A stretch of 64,000 bases of DNA. Source: Flavobacterium sp. CG_23.5 (GTDB lineage: Bacteria; Bacteroidota; Bacteroidia; Flavobacteriales; Flavobacteriaceae). Below the pieces are notes generated by a model that saw nothing but the letters and a program-made list of their open reading frames with translations, made no database searches and was not told where the DNA came from. The DNA lies in assembly GCF_017875765.1 (NCBI RefSeq), contig NZ_JAGGNA010000001.1, positions 186,001-250,000 of the forward strand. The letters are read 5' to 3'. The position numbers were made by a program, and so were the translations under genes. Of this stretch, positions 18,399 to 26,417 are shown in pieces (position 1 is the stretch's first letter; the number at the start of each line of letters is the position of its first letter).

Positions 18399-18836
18399 TT
18401 AAAGTTCTAGAAAATCATTAGTTTTTGGAAAATTACGAATAGCGTCTATCGCTATTTCAGGAGTTGGGTTGGCTATTTTGCGCAGTTTGGTATCCATCCA
18501 TGCACCATCTACGGTTATTATGGCACAAAGTTTATTTTCGTCATTCAGGAATTCGTGGACAATTGACCAACGTGAAGCGTCGGGTTTCATTTTAGAAATT
18601 TTAGTATGCATCACTATTTTATCCGAAAGCAGTATTTCTTTTCTAAAAATGCATTCTTCCCTGAATAAGATGGGACCAAAATTCTGTGACCGCAAAACCT
18701 TCATTGTTAAACCTAGGCTTTCTAAAATCTCGATACGGTGCTGAGCGCCAAAATCATAATAAGCGCTGTGACGTACATGAAAATTAGGGTCTAAATCTGA
18801 CCAACGAAAGGATAATTCTTTGCTAAAAGCTGTCAT
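18399..18836 (-). CDS. Acyl-CoA thioesterase, hotdog fold
   Basis: A 145-residue single-domain protein of the 4-hydroxybenzoyl-CoA thioesterase-like (hotdog) family. The N-terminal segment ELSFRWSDLDPNFHVRHSAYYDF matches the family active-site pattern, in which an Asp in the D-x-x-x-H type motif is catalytic; here WSDLDPNFHV. It ends with the usual beta strands (CAIITVDGAWMDTKLRKI). The likely activity is hydrolysis of an acyl-CoA or acyl thioester; the substrate cannot be read from sequence. First gene of a two-gene unit with the small lipoprotein. Confidence 0.85.
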   Translation of the reverse strand: MTAFSKELSFRWSDLDPNFHVRHSAYYDFGAQHRIEILESLGLTMKVLRSQNFGPILFREECIFRKEILLSDKIVMHTKISKMKPDASRWSIVHEFLNDENKLCAIITVDGAWMDTKLRKIANPTPEIAIDAIRNFPKTNDFLEL

Positions 18837-19023
18837 TATTATTTTATTTTAAATTGCATTTATTTTAGTGCTAAGGTCCGATAAACATATTGTAGAACCC
18901 GCATTTGATTTCTGTAAATATAGAAAAAACGAGTAATAATACGATAATAAAGTTTTTACTTTTTAAAATGTTGGAAGAGAAGAGGATTTAAAACCTGCGT
19001 TTTTTTATTGTAGAAAAACATAA

Positions 19024-19227
19024 TTAATCCAAGGTCTTTATTTGTTTGCTATTTACTAAAGCTTTCATTTGGGTTATCGCAATAGTATTGAGTTGAATAA
19101 GCCTTTGTGATTGCGATTGTCCTTGCTGAATAAAAACAGCATTGAGACTTTCCAAATTTGATAAAATGACCAATTGTCCTATTGTTGCGCTATCTCTTAT
19201 GTTTCTTTTAGTTTCTAAACTTTCAAT
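19024..19227 (-). pseudogene. C-terminal gene remnant (about 66 codons, no start)
   Basis: The minus strand holds an open frame from just inside the end of the DUF2461 gene down to a TAA at 19024-19026. It has protein-like composition, including IRDSATIGQLVILSNLESLN and QSQRLIQLNTIAITQMKAL, and ends KTLD. There is no ATG near its beginning, and an in-frame TGA stops it upstream. It looks like the tail of a gene whose front was lost; I could not name the family with confidence. It might be a coincidence, but the amphipathic helical pattern argues otherwise. Confidence 0.45.
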
Positions 19228-19904
19228 TCTCCATTTAAATCAGTTGTAAGCACAAAACTCATATAATCAAAAAAGGGTCTTACCGATTTAAATATTTCGT
19301 TTACATTGTAAATAAATTTTGGATCAATTACTTCTTTATCGGTAAAATTATGTTTAAGAATAAATTGTTTATGCCGAATTAAATCCATCGCTTCGTGGTC
19401 TTGGGAAAATCCTTTTGGGAAAGTTGGAACTGTATGACCTGTCAGTTCTAAAAAATTATTCTTTATTGATTTGGAGTTTAAAATTTTGCGCCAATCTTTA
19501 TGGTTAAGGTCAATATCTTTTCTTATTCTTTTTAGGTCATCGGGATTTGGAGAGAAAAAACCACACGCTAGAAAATTATTACCGGGCTGAATATTCAAAT
19601 AATAGCCACCTCGTTTTAAGTTAGTCGCTCTTTGCAAACTTGCTGCAAAGCGAGGTTTGTAAGGTGATTTGTCTTTACTGAAACGAACATCACTATAAAT
19701 ACGATAGAGACTTTTTTTTCCAGAAACATTTTCAATAGATTCATGATTATTCATTAGTATTATAAGTTGGTCTATAAATGCAATAATATTATTTTGTGCT
19801 GAAATATAAGTCTCCTTATTTTCAGCAAACCATTCTCTATTGTTATTATTTGCCAGACTCTTCAAAAAAGTGATGCTACTTGCTAATATGGGGATGTCTT
19901 TCAT
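19215..19904 (-). CDS. DUF2461 family protein
   Basis: A 229-residue protein of the DUF2461 family (TIGR02453), function unknown. Family landmarks are FLKSLANNNNREWFAENKETY near the start, KSLYRIYSDVRFSKDKSPYK, then GGYYLNIQPGNNFLACGFFSP. The chain is soluble, without signal peptide. A minus-strand TATATTTA just upstream (about 19922-19929) is a plausible -7 promoter element. It is transcribed alone, and its last bases overlap the small remnant frame downstream in another frame. Confidence 0.9.
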   Translation of the reverse strand: MKDIPILASSITFLKSLANNNNREWFAENKETYISAQNNIIAFIDQLIILMNNHESIENVSGKKSLYRIYSDVRFSKDKSPYKPRFAASLQRATNLKRGGYYLNIQPGNNFLACGFFSPNPDDLKRIRKDIDLNHKDWRKILNSKSIKNNFLELTGHTVPTFPKGFSQDHEAMDLIRHKQFILKHNFTDKEVIDPKFIYNVNEIFKSVRPFFDYMSFVLTTDLNGELKV

Positions 19905-19960
19905 TCTTTATTTTTATAAAGTAAATATATGGAACTTTAAGGTCACGATCGCTTCGCAAA

Positions 19961-20065
19961 GTTTTCAACTTTGAGAAAGTGTTTAAGGTCTCCTGATCTT
20001 TATTGCATCAGTCAGTTTTATTATTTTAATCTTAAACTGAATGACGCATCCTCAAAGTTGAAAAC
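19961..20065. repeat. Inverted repeat, 15-bp perfect arms around 75 bases
   Basis: GTTTTCAACTTTGAG (19961-19975) is the exact reverse complement of 20051-20065. The interior also has partly inverted pieces (CAGTCAGTTT against AAACTGAATGAC). No gene is encoded. The layout is like a small decayed mobile element or a long hairpin. Confidence 0.6.
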
Positions 20066-20186
20066 GTTTTGGAGTAAGCAAAGAACACTTCGAGGAGCGG
20101 GTTTTTTCACGTGGAGACAAGTCGCGACCTGTCCGTACAATAATGAGAATAAGATAATGATTTTAAATGTGATGGAAATACAAAAT

Positions 20187-20289
20187 CCCTAGCCCTGATA
20201 GAAATGGAAATCCTTTCTTGTCTCTTCTTGTCCCAAAAGACAAGAAGAGACAAGAAAGATTGCAATGGATAGCAGGAAATAGCTCCTAA
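20187..20289 (+). repeat. Flavobacterial intergenic hairpin element, copy 1
   Basis: Begins CCCTAGCCC, carries a 20-bp perfect stem (20213-20232 with 20239-20258, loop CCAAAA) and ends with AGATTGCAATGGATAGCAGG followed by AAATAGCTCCTA. A second copy lies at 49864-49950 on the minus strand with the same flanks but a different stem. It lies upstream of dnaK. Confidence 0.8.
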
Positions 20290-20377
20290 AATAAAGGAGG
20301 AATAAATCATAGGCAAGCTGAAGATAGCGAGATATAAGACAGGAGAATCTGAAATGAATTCAGATTAAAATGTCATG

Positions 20378-20418
20378 TTGTCAGATTATTTCCCGCCAAT
20401 TTTCACATAAACTGACAA
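20378..20418. promoter_or_regulatory. Inverted repeat TTGTCAG / CTGACAA upstream of dnaK
   Basis: TTGTCAG (20378-20384) and CTGACAA (20412-20418) face each other 27 bases apart, just before the sigma-54-like promoter of dnaK. It may be a binding site for an activator or repressor of the heat-shock gene. Confidence 0.45.
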
Positions 20419-20437
20419 TTTATGGGCACCTATTGTA

Positions 20438-20454
20438 TTGGCACAAAGATTGAC
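20438..20454 (+). promoter_or_regulatory. Sigma-54-like -24/-12 promoter of dnaK
   Basis: TTGGCACAAAGATTGAC matches the sigma-54 consensus TGGCAC-N5-TTGC at all but the last base. It would start transcription near 20465, about 45 bases before the dnaK ATG. The match is read from sequence; its use in heat shock is inference. Confidence 0.55.
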
Positions 20455-20510
20455 TTATCGTCTTCGAGACGTTAAAAATAAGTTTACAATTAAAATTAAA
20501 TATAGTAAAA

Positions 20511-22397
20511 ATGGGTAAAATAATCGGAATTGATTTAGGTACGACAAACTCTTGTGTTTCTGTAATGGAAGGTAACGAAGCAGTGGTTATCCCTAACGCA
20601 GAAGGAAAAAGAACAACACCATCTATCATCGCTTTTGTTGAAGGTGGAGAGATTAAAGTGGGAGATCCTGCCAAAAGACAAGCGGTAACTAATCCTACCA
20701 AAACGATTGCTTCTATCAAACGTTTTATGGGTCACTCTTTTTCAGAAATTACTGCTGAAGCAAAAAGAGTTTCTTATTCTGTAGTAAAAGGAGACAACAA
20801 TACACCACGTGTTGATATTGATGGTCGTTTATATACTGCACAAGAATTGTCAGCAATGACTCTTCAAAAAATGAAAAAAACAGCTGAAGACTATTTAGGC
20901 CAAACTGTTACTGAAGCAGTTATTACAGTTCCTGCTTACTTTAATGATGCACAACGTCAAGCTACAAAAGAAGCTGGTGAAATTGCAGGTCTTAAAGTAA
21001 TGCGTATTATCAACGAACCTACAGCTGCAGCGCTGGCTTACGGTCTTGATAAAAAAGGTAAAGATCAAAAAATTGCAGTTTACGATTTAGGTGGAGGTAC
21101 ATTTGATATTTCTGTTCTTGAATTAGGAGACGGAGTTTTCGAAGTATTATCTACAAATGGGGATACTCACTTAGGTGGAGATGATTTTGACCATGAAATT
21201 ATTGACTGGTTAGCTGCTGAATTCTTAACTGAAGAAGGTATTGACTTACGTCTTGACCCAATGTCATTGCAACGTTTGAAAGAAGCTGCTGAGAAAGCAA
21301 AAATTGAATTGTCTTCTTCTGCGGAAACTGAAATTAACTTGCCATACGTTACTGCTACGGCTTCAGGACCTAAACACTTAGTTAAAAAATTAACTAGAGC
21401 TAAATTTGAGCAATTAACTGATTCATTAGTGAAACGTTCTATGGCACCAGTTGCTAAAGCGCTTAAAGATGCAAATTTATCTGTTTCTGATATTGACGAA
21501 GTTATCCTTGTAGGAGGTTCTACTCGTATGCCAAGAATCGCTGACGAAGTGGAAAAATTCTTTGGTAAAAAAGCGTCTAAAGGAGTTAATCCTGATGAGG
21601 TTGTTGCTATTGGAGCAGCTATTCAAGGTGGAGTTCTTTCTGGAGATGTAAAAGATGTATTGTTACTTGACGTTACACCTTTATCTTTAGGTATCGAAAC
21701 TATGGGTGGTGTTATGACAACTCTTATTGAGTCTAATACAACTATTCCAACAAAAAAATCTCAAGTTTTCTCTACTGCTGCAGATTCTCAACCAACAGTT
21801 GAATTGCACGTATTGCAAGGAGCTAGAGCAATGGCTGCTGATAACAAAACTATCGGTCGTTTTAACTTAGACGGTATTCCACCAGCACCAAGAGGTGTTC
21901 CACAAATTGAAGTAACTTTTGATATTGATGCTAATGGTATCATCAAAGTTTCGGCTACTGATAAAGGAACTGGTAAATCTCACGATATTCGTATCGAAGC
22001 TTCTTCTGGATTAACTTCTGAAGAAATCGAAAGAATGAAACAAGATGCTGAAGCTAACGCTGAATCTGACAAAATCGCAAGATCTAGAGCAGAAAAATTG
22101 AACGAAGCAGATGGAATGATTTTCCAAACTGAAACTCAATTGAAAGAATTAGGTTCTAAATTATCTGACGAAAACAAAGTGGCTGTAGAATATGCATTAA
22201 CTGAATTGAGAATGGCGCACCAATCTCAAGACATTCCTGCAATTCAAACTGCTCTTGACAACATCAACGCTGCTTGGAAAAAAGCAACTGAAGCGATGTA
22301 TGCTCAAGGAGAACAAGGTCAAGCTGAAGCACAACCTCAAGGGGATGCTGCTCAAGGAGACAATGTTGAAGACGTTGAATTTGAAGAAGTAAAATAA
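20511..22397 (+). CDS. dnaK: Chaperone DnaK (Hsp70)
   Basis: ATP-driven cytoplasmic chaperone that binds unfolded peptides with DnaJ and GrpE. At 628 residues it has full family length. The N-terminal ATPase domain shows [17 protein letters not shown], the second phosphate motif [17 protein letters not shown] and the adenosine motif [13 protein letters not shown]. The substrate-binding domain begins with [18 protein letters not shown]. The tail ends in the acidic EDVEFEEVK typical of DnaK. Codon use is strongly biased, as in highly expressed genes. dnaJ and grpE are not adjacent. A sigma-54-like promoter precedes it, and two hairpins follow it. Confidence 0.99.
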   Translation: MGKIIGIDLGTTNSCVSVMEGNEAVVIPNAEGKRTTPSIIAFVEGGEIKVGDPAKRQAVTNPTKTIASIKRFMGHSFSEITAEAKRVSYSVVKGDNNTPRVDIDGRLYTAQELSAMTLQKMKKTAEDYLGQTVTEAVITVPAYFNDAQRQATKEAGEIAGLKVMRIINEPTAAALAYGLDKKGKDQKIAVYDLGGGTFDISVLELGDGVFEVLSTNGDTHLGGDDFDHEIIDWLAAEFLTEEGIDLRLDPMSLQRLKEAAEKAKIELSSSAETEINLPYVTATASGPKHLVKKLTRAKFEQLTDSLVKRSMAPVAKALKDANLSVSDIDEVILVGGSTRMPRIADEVEKFFGKKASKGVNPDEVVAIGAAIQGGVLSGDVKDVLLLDVTPLSLGIETMGGVMTTLIESNTTIPTKKSQVFSTAADSQPTVELHVLQGARAMAADNKTIGRFNLDGIPPAPRGVPQIEVTFDIDANGIIKVSATDKGTGKSHDIRIEASSGLTSEEIERMKQDAEANAESDKIARSRAEKLNEADGMIFQTETQLKELGSKLSDENKVAVEYALTELRMAHQSQDIPAIQTALDNINAAWKKATEAMYAQGEQGQAEAQPQGDAAQGDNVEDVEFEEVK

Positions 22398-22410
22398 TAA
22401 TTTCCCGTAG

Positions 22411-22430
22411 AGACGCACTGCGGTGCGTCT
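22411..22430. repeat. GC-rich hairpin after dnaK
   Basis: AGACGCAC and GTGCGTCT form a perfect 8-bp stem with a TGCG loop, 14 bases after the dnaK stop. It is followed by a weak T-stretch and may stabilise the mRNA end or assist termination. Confidence 0.6.
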
Positions 22431-22443
22431 TTATTGTTGATTT

Positions 22444-22478
22444 AAAAAACCGTTCGCCTGTGGTGAACGGTTTTTTTT
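22444..22478. terminator. Bidirectional terminator between dnaK and blh
   Basis: CCGTTCGCC and GGTGAACGG pair (one mismatch) around TGT, flanked by AAAAAA and TTTTTTTT. It lies between two convergent genes and just touches the blh stop codon. Confidence 0.88.
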
Positions 22479-23376
22479 ATGCGATTTTCGAATGCTTTTT
22501 ATGCGACATTTTCAGAATTACTAATACATGCGGAAACGTAATTGCTGCTAGAAAAGAGAAAAACAACCCGTTGAATATTTCCGTATCCCTAAACAGGAAA
22601 TAAAGAAGTCCGATACCCAGTAATGAGGCGAACCAATAGACAAAGCCATTCCTACAATACGCTATAAAATGGGTAAAAGTAAAAGAACCATGCAGATATT
22701 TTATTTGGTCTAAAATAGAAGGAATGCTATGCCAAATGATAAAGTAAATGGCAAAACCCCAAATTAAATCTGAAGTTTTAAATAATATTGCAAAAAGCAA
22801 AAGAAAAAACAATTCTCTTTCTAATTTTTTTCGAAAGGATTCAAATTTCCAATAAAAATAAACACTTAAACTTATAAAGATCAATCCGCTAATTATGAGG
22901 GTTTCATTTATATAGTAGGACGGAAGTTTAAATCTAATAATTTCTGTTACTATAATTTGGACTTCATTGATATGAAAGAAAAACAATAAGAACAAGAGAA
23001 CAATTCCGTATGTAAACGGGTAGAGAATAAGCAGCCATTTTGGGACATCAAAATCTAAATACAACCCTTGCTGATCGCCAAAATGGAACGCACTTACCAA
23101 AATGAATAATAGCAAGGCTAACACAGGTACTAAATAGAAAAGTAGTAACCCACTTAAAACTACCAGAACATAATATATTAGAATTTTTGTAAAGGAAAAC
23201 GCGTTTTTTGAATCGTTTGTATTCTTAATTAATAGCAAATCATTAGCCCCATGTAAAATTCCGAACGTAAAAATGAGTAAAAAACTAATGAATATTTGAA
23301 TTTCTTTAGGGAAAAAGGAGTTGAGCCACAAACAAAAAAAGCTTGCTACGATTGCGAAATTTGTATATTTAAGCAT
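22477..23376 (-). CDS. blh: Brp/Blh-type beta-carotene 15,15'-dioxygenase
   Basis: Inner-membrane enzyme that splits beta-carotene into two retinal molecules, the chromophore of proteorhodopsin. The 299-residue product from the ATG at 23376 has many hydrophobic helices and the family His motifs: FGILHGANDLLLI, SAFHFGDQQG, FIIWHSIPSILDQI and a late FPHVLVILKM. These histidines are thought to bind the catalytic iron. An in-frame start at 23421 would only add a short leader. It is divergent from the proteorhodopsin gene across a 115-base spacer, which makes the pairing functional beyond reasonable doubt. Carotenoid synthesis genes are not in the window. Confidence 0.94.
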   Translation of the reverse strand: MLKYTNFAIVASFFCLWLNSFFPKEIQIFISFLLIFTFGILHGANDLLLIKNTNDSKNAFSFTKILIYYVLVVLSGLLLFYLVPVLALLLFILVSAFHFGDQQGLYLDFDVPKWLLILYPFTYGIVLLFLLFFFHINEVQIIVTEIIRFKLPSYYINETLIISGLIFISLSVYFYWKFESFRKKLERELFFLLLFAILFKTSDLIWGFAIYFIIWHSIPSILDQIKYLHGSFTFTHFIAYCRNGFVYWFASLLGIGLLYFLFRDTEIFNGLFFSFLAAITFPHVLVILKMSHKKHSKIA

Positions 23377-23433
23377 GTTTGAATTAAGTTTGTTTAAAAT
23401 TAAGTAAAAATATTTTAACAAAATGTATTTTGT

Positions 23434-23456
23434 TTGTTTAACTTTTATTATATTTA
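23434..23456 (+). promoter_or_regulatory. Candidate proteorhodopsin promoter
   Basis: TATATTTA (23449-23456) matches TAnnTTTG in seven of eight bases. TTG triplets at 23430-23432 and 23434-23436 could form the -33 part. It lies 35 bases before the proteorhodopsin ATG, in the spacer shared with blh. Confidence 0.45.
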
Positions 23457-23491
23457 CTTCAACAAATAACCTTAACCTTTAAATTTAAATT

Positions 23492-24217
23492 ATGACAAAT
23501 TCTATGTTTATTACTATGTTGGTTGCAAAATTATCTCCTACAGATTATGTAGGATTTACTTTTTTCGTTGGTTGTATGGCTATGATGGCCGCATCAGCAT
23601 TTTTCTTTTTATCACTGAACCAATTTGACAAAAAGTGGCGTACTTCAGTCTTAGTTTCTGGTTTAATTACTTTTATTGCCGCAGTACATTATTTTTACAT
23701 GAGAGATTATTGGGCTTCGTTTGGAGAATCACCTACTTTCTTTCGTTATGTTGACTGGGTTTTAACGGTGCCATTAATGTGTGTTGAGTTCTATTTGATA
23801 TTAAAAATAGCAGGAGCTAAACAATCATTGTTATGGAAAATGATTATCTATTCATTAATAATGTTAGTTACGGGTTACTTTGGTGAAGCCGTAAATCCAG
23901 AAAATGCTCAAATTTGGGGATTAGTATCTGGAATAGCTTATTTCGCTATTGTTTACGAAATATGGTTAGGGCAAGCTTCTAAATTAGCTGCCGCTGCAGG
24001 AGGAAATGTTCTTGCCTCACACAAAATATTATGTTGGTTTGTACTTGTAGGTTGGGCAATTTACCCATTAGGATACATGTTAGGAACTGATGGATGGTAC
24101 ACGGGAATCCTTGGAAAAGGAAGCGTAGATGTCGCTTACAATATTGCTGATGCCATTAATAAAATTGGTTTTGGATTAGTAGTCTATAATTTAGCAGTAA
24201 AATCACAAGCTAACTAA
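23492..24217 (+). CDS. Proteorhodopsin, light-driven proton pump (green type)
   Basis: Seven-helix retinal protein that pumps protons out of the cell in light. The 241-residue product has every key residue. In helix C, RYVDWVLTVPLMCVEFYLIL gives the proton acceptor D88, T92 and donor E99 (the DTE motif of H+ pumps). H66 matches the His that partners the acceptor. D220 and the Schiff-base lysine K224 are in helix G. The spectral-tuning position is M96, equivalent to 105 in the reference proteorhodopsin, which in flavobacteria goes with green absorption. A TAnnTTTG-like promoter precedes it and a terminator follows. The retinal-making blh is divergent next door. Confidence 0.98.
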   Translation: MTNSMFITMLVAKLSPTDYVGFTFFVGCMAMMAASAFFFLSLNQFDKKWRTSVLVSGLITFIAAVHYFYMRDYWASFGESPTFFRYVDWVLTVPLMCVEFYLILKIAGAKQSLLWKMIIYSLIMLVTGYFGEAVNPENAQIWGLVSGIAYFAIVYEIWLGQASKLAAAAGGNVLASHKILCWFVLVGWAIYPLGYMLGTDGWYTGILGKGSVDVAYNIADAINKIGFGLVVYNLAVKSQAN

Positions 24218-24242
24218 TTTTCTTTTATTTAATTTGTTTACT

Positions 24243-24274
24243 AAAACCGAGCTTTTTTAAAGTTCGGTTTTTTT
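24243..24274 (+). terminator. Intrinsic terminator after proteorhodopsin
   Basis: AAAACCGAGCTTT pairs with AAAGTTCGGTTTT (one mismatch) and is followed by a T-run, 25 bases after the stop. Confidence 0.88.
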
Positions 24275-24371
24275 ATGCAATGGATTTTTTTATTTAGTTA
24301 AAAAACAAAACGGATTATTTTGCATCAAATATTATTGTAATTTTCAATCCTAGTTGAAATCTTAATTCATT

Positions 24372-24974
24372 ATGAAAAAAATAATCCTACTTCTTACACT
24401 ATCATTTTTTTGTACTACTATTTTTAGCCAGTCAAATAAGTCATCCAAAAAATCATCCTCTTCACTAGTTCTTGCAAAATCAGAAAATGTTTCGGCAGAG
24501 ATGAATAAGAATAAATTTTATTTGTCTTTCACCAATAAAGAAGAAAAAAAAGATACAATTTTATTGAAAACTTTTGACTCAAATAAGGTGCCATTAGAAT
24601 GTAAGATTGAGGCGTTTATAACCAAAGGAACTACCTTGCATAAAATAACTTGGTTGGAAAAAAAGAGTGCAATAACCAAATTAAAAACTGAAGATGCGGT
24701 AACAACTGTTTCTGTAATTTGTGATATTGCTTCAAAAACAAAAGTCCTGACGAATGAACAAACCATGACTAAAATAAAAGAAATACATTTTTTGGATGTT
24801 AACCAAACTGTTTCTGAAACCATTGATAAAATTAGAAACGAAGGTTTTGAATGTATAGTAAACAAACAAGGAGATGTGGTATTGAAAAATAAAGGAAAGG
24901 AAAATAAAATGATTTACAATCCTTCAGATAAAAAGTTTGTATTCGCCTCAGCCGGACAATCTAAGAAAAAATAA
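24372..24974 (+). CDS. Secreted protein of unknown function (200 aa)
   Basis: A 200-residue exported protein. It has a clear signal peptide (KKIILLLTLSFFCTTIFSQS), a serine/lysine-rich linker (SNKSSKKSSSS) and a mixed alpha/beta body of about 160 residues. The body includes TKIKEIHFLDVNQTVSETID and EGFECIVNKQGDVVLKNKGK, a shape common in small periplasmic domains. No lipobox and no barrel signature are seen. I recognise no family. It stands alone between two terminators, after proteorhodopsin, and nothing in the sequence ties it to light. Confidence 0.75.
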   Translation: MKKIILLLTLSFFCTTIFSQSNKSSKKSSSSLVLAKSENVSAEMNKNKFYLSFTNKEEKKDTILLKTFDSNKVPLECKIEAFITKGTTLHKITWLEKKSAITKLKTEDAVTTVSVICDIASKTKVLTNEQTMTKIKEIHFLDVNQTVSETIDKIRNEGFECIVNKQGDVVLKNKGKENKMIYNPSDKKFVFASAGQSKKK

Positions 24975-24995
24975 TAAAATCAAGTTTTAATATTT

Positions 24996-25034
24996 AACCC
25001 GACCCGTTTTAAAAATGTGTCGGGTTTTGTTTTT
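24996..25034 (+). terminator. Intrinsic terminator
   Basis: AACCCGAC pairs with GTCGGGTT (24996-25003 with 25019-25026), followed by TTGTTTTT, downstream of the 200-residue secreted protein. Confidence 0.82.
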
Positions 25035-25082
25035 AATACGAGATACGTCATTAATCTGCTATTAGTAATTATTATTTCTGCA

Positions 25083-25090
25083 TATCTTTG
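25083..25090 (+). promoter_or_regulatory. Candidate corA promoter, -7 element
   Basis: TATCTTTG is an exact match to TAnnTTTG, 112 bases before the corA start. No clear -33 TTG is seen at the right distance. Confidence 0.45.
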
Positions 25091-25201
25091 TTTTTTTTAA
25101 AATAAGTCAATATGAAAACTTGATTTTTAGAATGTCCAATTCCTAAAGTTGAGATTTATTGATAAAAGTATTTCGTAATATTACTATACAAATAATTTTG
25201 A

Positions 25202-26272
25202 ATGAGAAAAATTAAGTACAAGAAAGGCAGAAAATTGCAGCCTTTTAATTTGGAATATACCGGAATTCACAAGCAGCATGAGTCAGAAATGCAGTTGTTT
25301 GTTTTTGACAATTTTGATTTGACAGAATATGAGGATTTTAAAGTTTCGGATCTGGATAAATATATCAATACTCAAAAAATGAATTGGCTGAATATTCATG
25401 GTTTAAATAATATTGAGCTAATAAAAGCGATTGGTGGTTATTTTGAAATAGATGATTTGATGCTTGCCGATATTTTAAATACGACTAGAAGAACAAAACT
25501 GGAAGAACTGTCCGACATCTTATTTTTTAATATAAAATCACTTCTGCCGGCTGGAGATTCCGACAATATCAGTGTGGAACAAATCAGTTTTTTGATAAAG
25601 GATGGTATTTTAATTTCTTTTCAAGAAAAGCGCAGTGATTTTTTCATGCATATCAGAGAACGAATTCGCACGCATTCAGGAATTGTTAGAACAAAAAAAG
25701 TCGATTATCTGTTGTACATCCTTTTGGATGCTATCATGGAAAATTTTTATATTACTATTGAAAATGAAGAAGACAAAGTAGAAGACCTAATTAACCTTTC
25801 GAAACGAAGTGCTGACCCCATTATTTTAGAGAGAATTGAAAAACACAGAGATAATTTTAATTTTGTTAAAAGATCCATTATTCCTTTGAGAGATTCTTTG
25901 TACGATATAAAAAGTATAAAAGATGACAATGTCTTTAATGCTATGGAAATGGATAATTTTAGTTTTTTTGCTCGATTGCATCAAAAAAGTTTAGAGCTGT
26001 TAGAACAAATTGATTCGGATATGGGATCATTAGAAAGTGCTTCTAATTTCTTTTTTTCGGCGCAAACGCATAAGATGAACGAGATTATGAAAACGCTGAC
26101 TATTGTCTCCGCCATATTTATTCCGCTGACATTTATTGTGGGAGTTTATGGAATGAATTTTGAGTTTATGCCGGAGCTGCATTATCGAAATGGATATTAT
26201 ACCATTATTGGTATTATGATTTCTTTAGGAATTGCAATGATCTTTTATTTTAAAAAGCGAAAGTGGTTTTGA
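25202..26272 (+). CDS. corA: Magnesium/cobalt transporter CorA
   Basis: Inner-membrane Mg2+ (Co2+) channel of the CorA family, working as a pentamer. The 356-residue chain has a large N-terminal cytoplasmic domain and two C-terminal helices. The first helix (VSAIFIPLTFIVGV) ends in the signature YGMN at residues 316-319. The periplasmic loop FEFMPELHYRNGYY follows, then the last helix and a basic tail (FKKRKWF), as in all CorA proteins. Length and layout are normal. No Mg-sensing leader was recognised in the 112-base upstream stretch. It appears to be a single-gene unit. Confidence 0.96.
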   Translation: MRKIKYKKGRKLQPFNLEYTGIHKQHESEMQLFVFDNFDLTEYEDFKVSDLDKYINTQKMNWLNIHGLNNIELIKAIGGYFEIDDLMLADILNTTRRTKLEELSDILFFNIKSLLPAGDSDNISVEQISFLIKDGILISFQEKRSDFFMHIRERIRTHSGIVRTKKVDYLLYILLDAIMENFYITIENEEDKVEDLINLSKRSADPIILERIEKHRDNFNFVKRSIIPLRDSLYDIKSIKDDNVFNAMEMDNFSFFARLHQKSLELLEQIDSDMGSLESASNFFFSAQTHKMNEIMKTLTIVSAIFIPLTFIVGVYGMNFEFMPELHYRNGYYTIIGIMISLGIAMIFYFKKRKWF

Positions 26273-26417
26273 GAGTAGTAATCAGTAAAGATATTTAGTC
26301 TATAACAATAGAATGCCTTTAAAAGAATATAAAATCTCGGTCTTAAATAAAGGACTGGAGTGAAATATAGAGAATTTTCAACGCATAAGAATTATAATAA
26401 AAATAAAAAATATTAGA

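Noticed and set aside
19971..20192. Plus-strand frame of 73 codons between DUF2461 and dnaK
   Set aside because: It is made of the inverted-repeat region and the start of the hairpin element, with no conserved motif; treated as non-coding.
20107..20316. Minus-strand frame of 69 codons across the hairpin element
   Set aside because: The translation is just the repeat stem read through; no coding signal.
20511..22397. Frameshift or replacement of dnaK by horizontal transfer because of its different base use
   Set aside because: The difference is the strong codon bias of a highly expressed gene; the frame is intact and the protein is normal.
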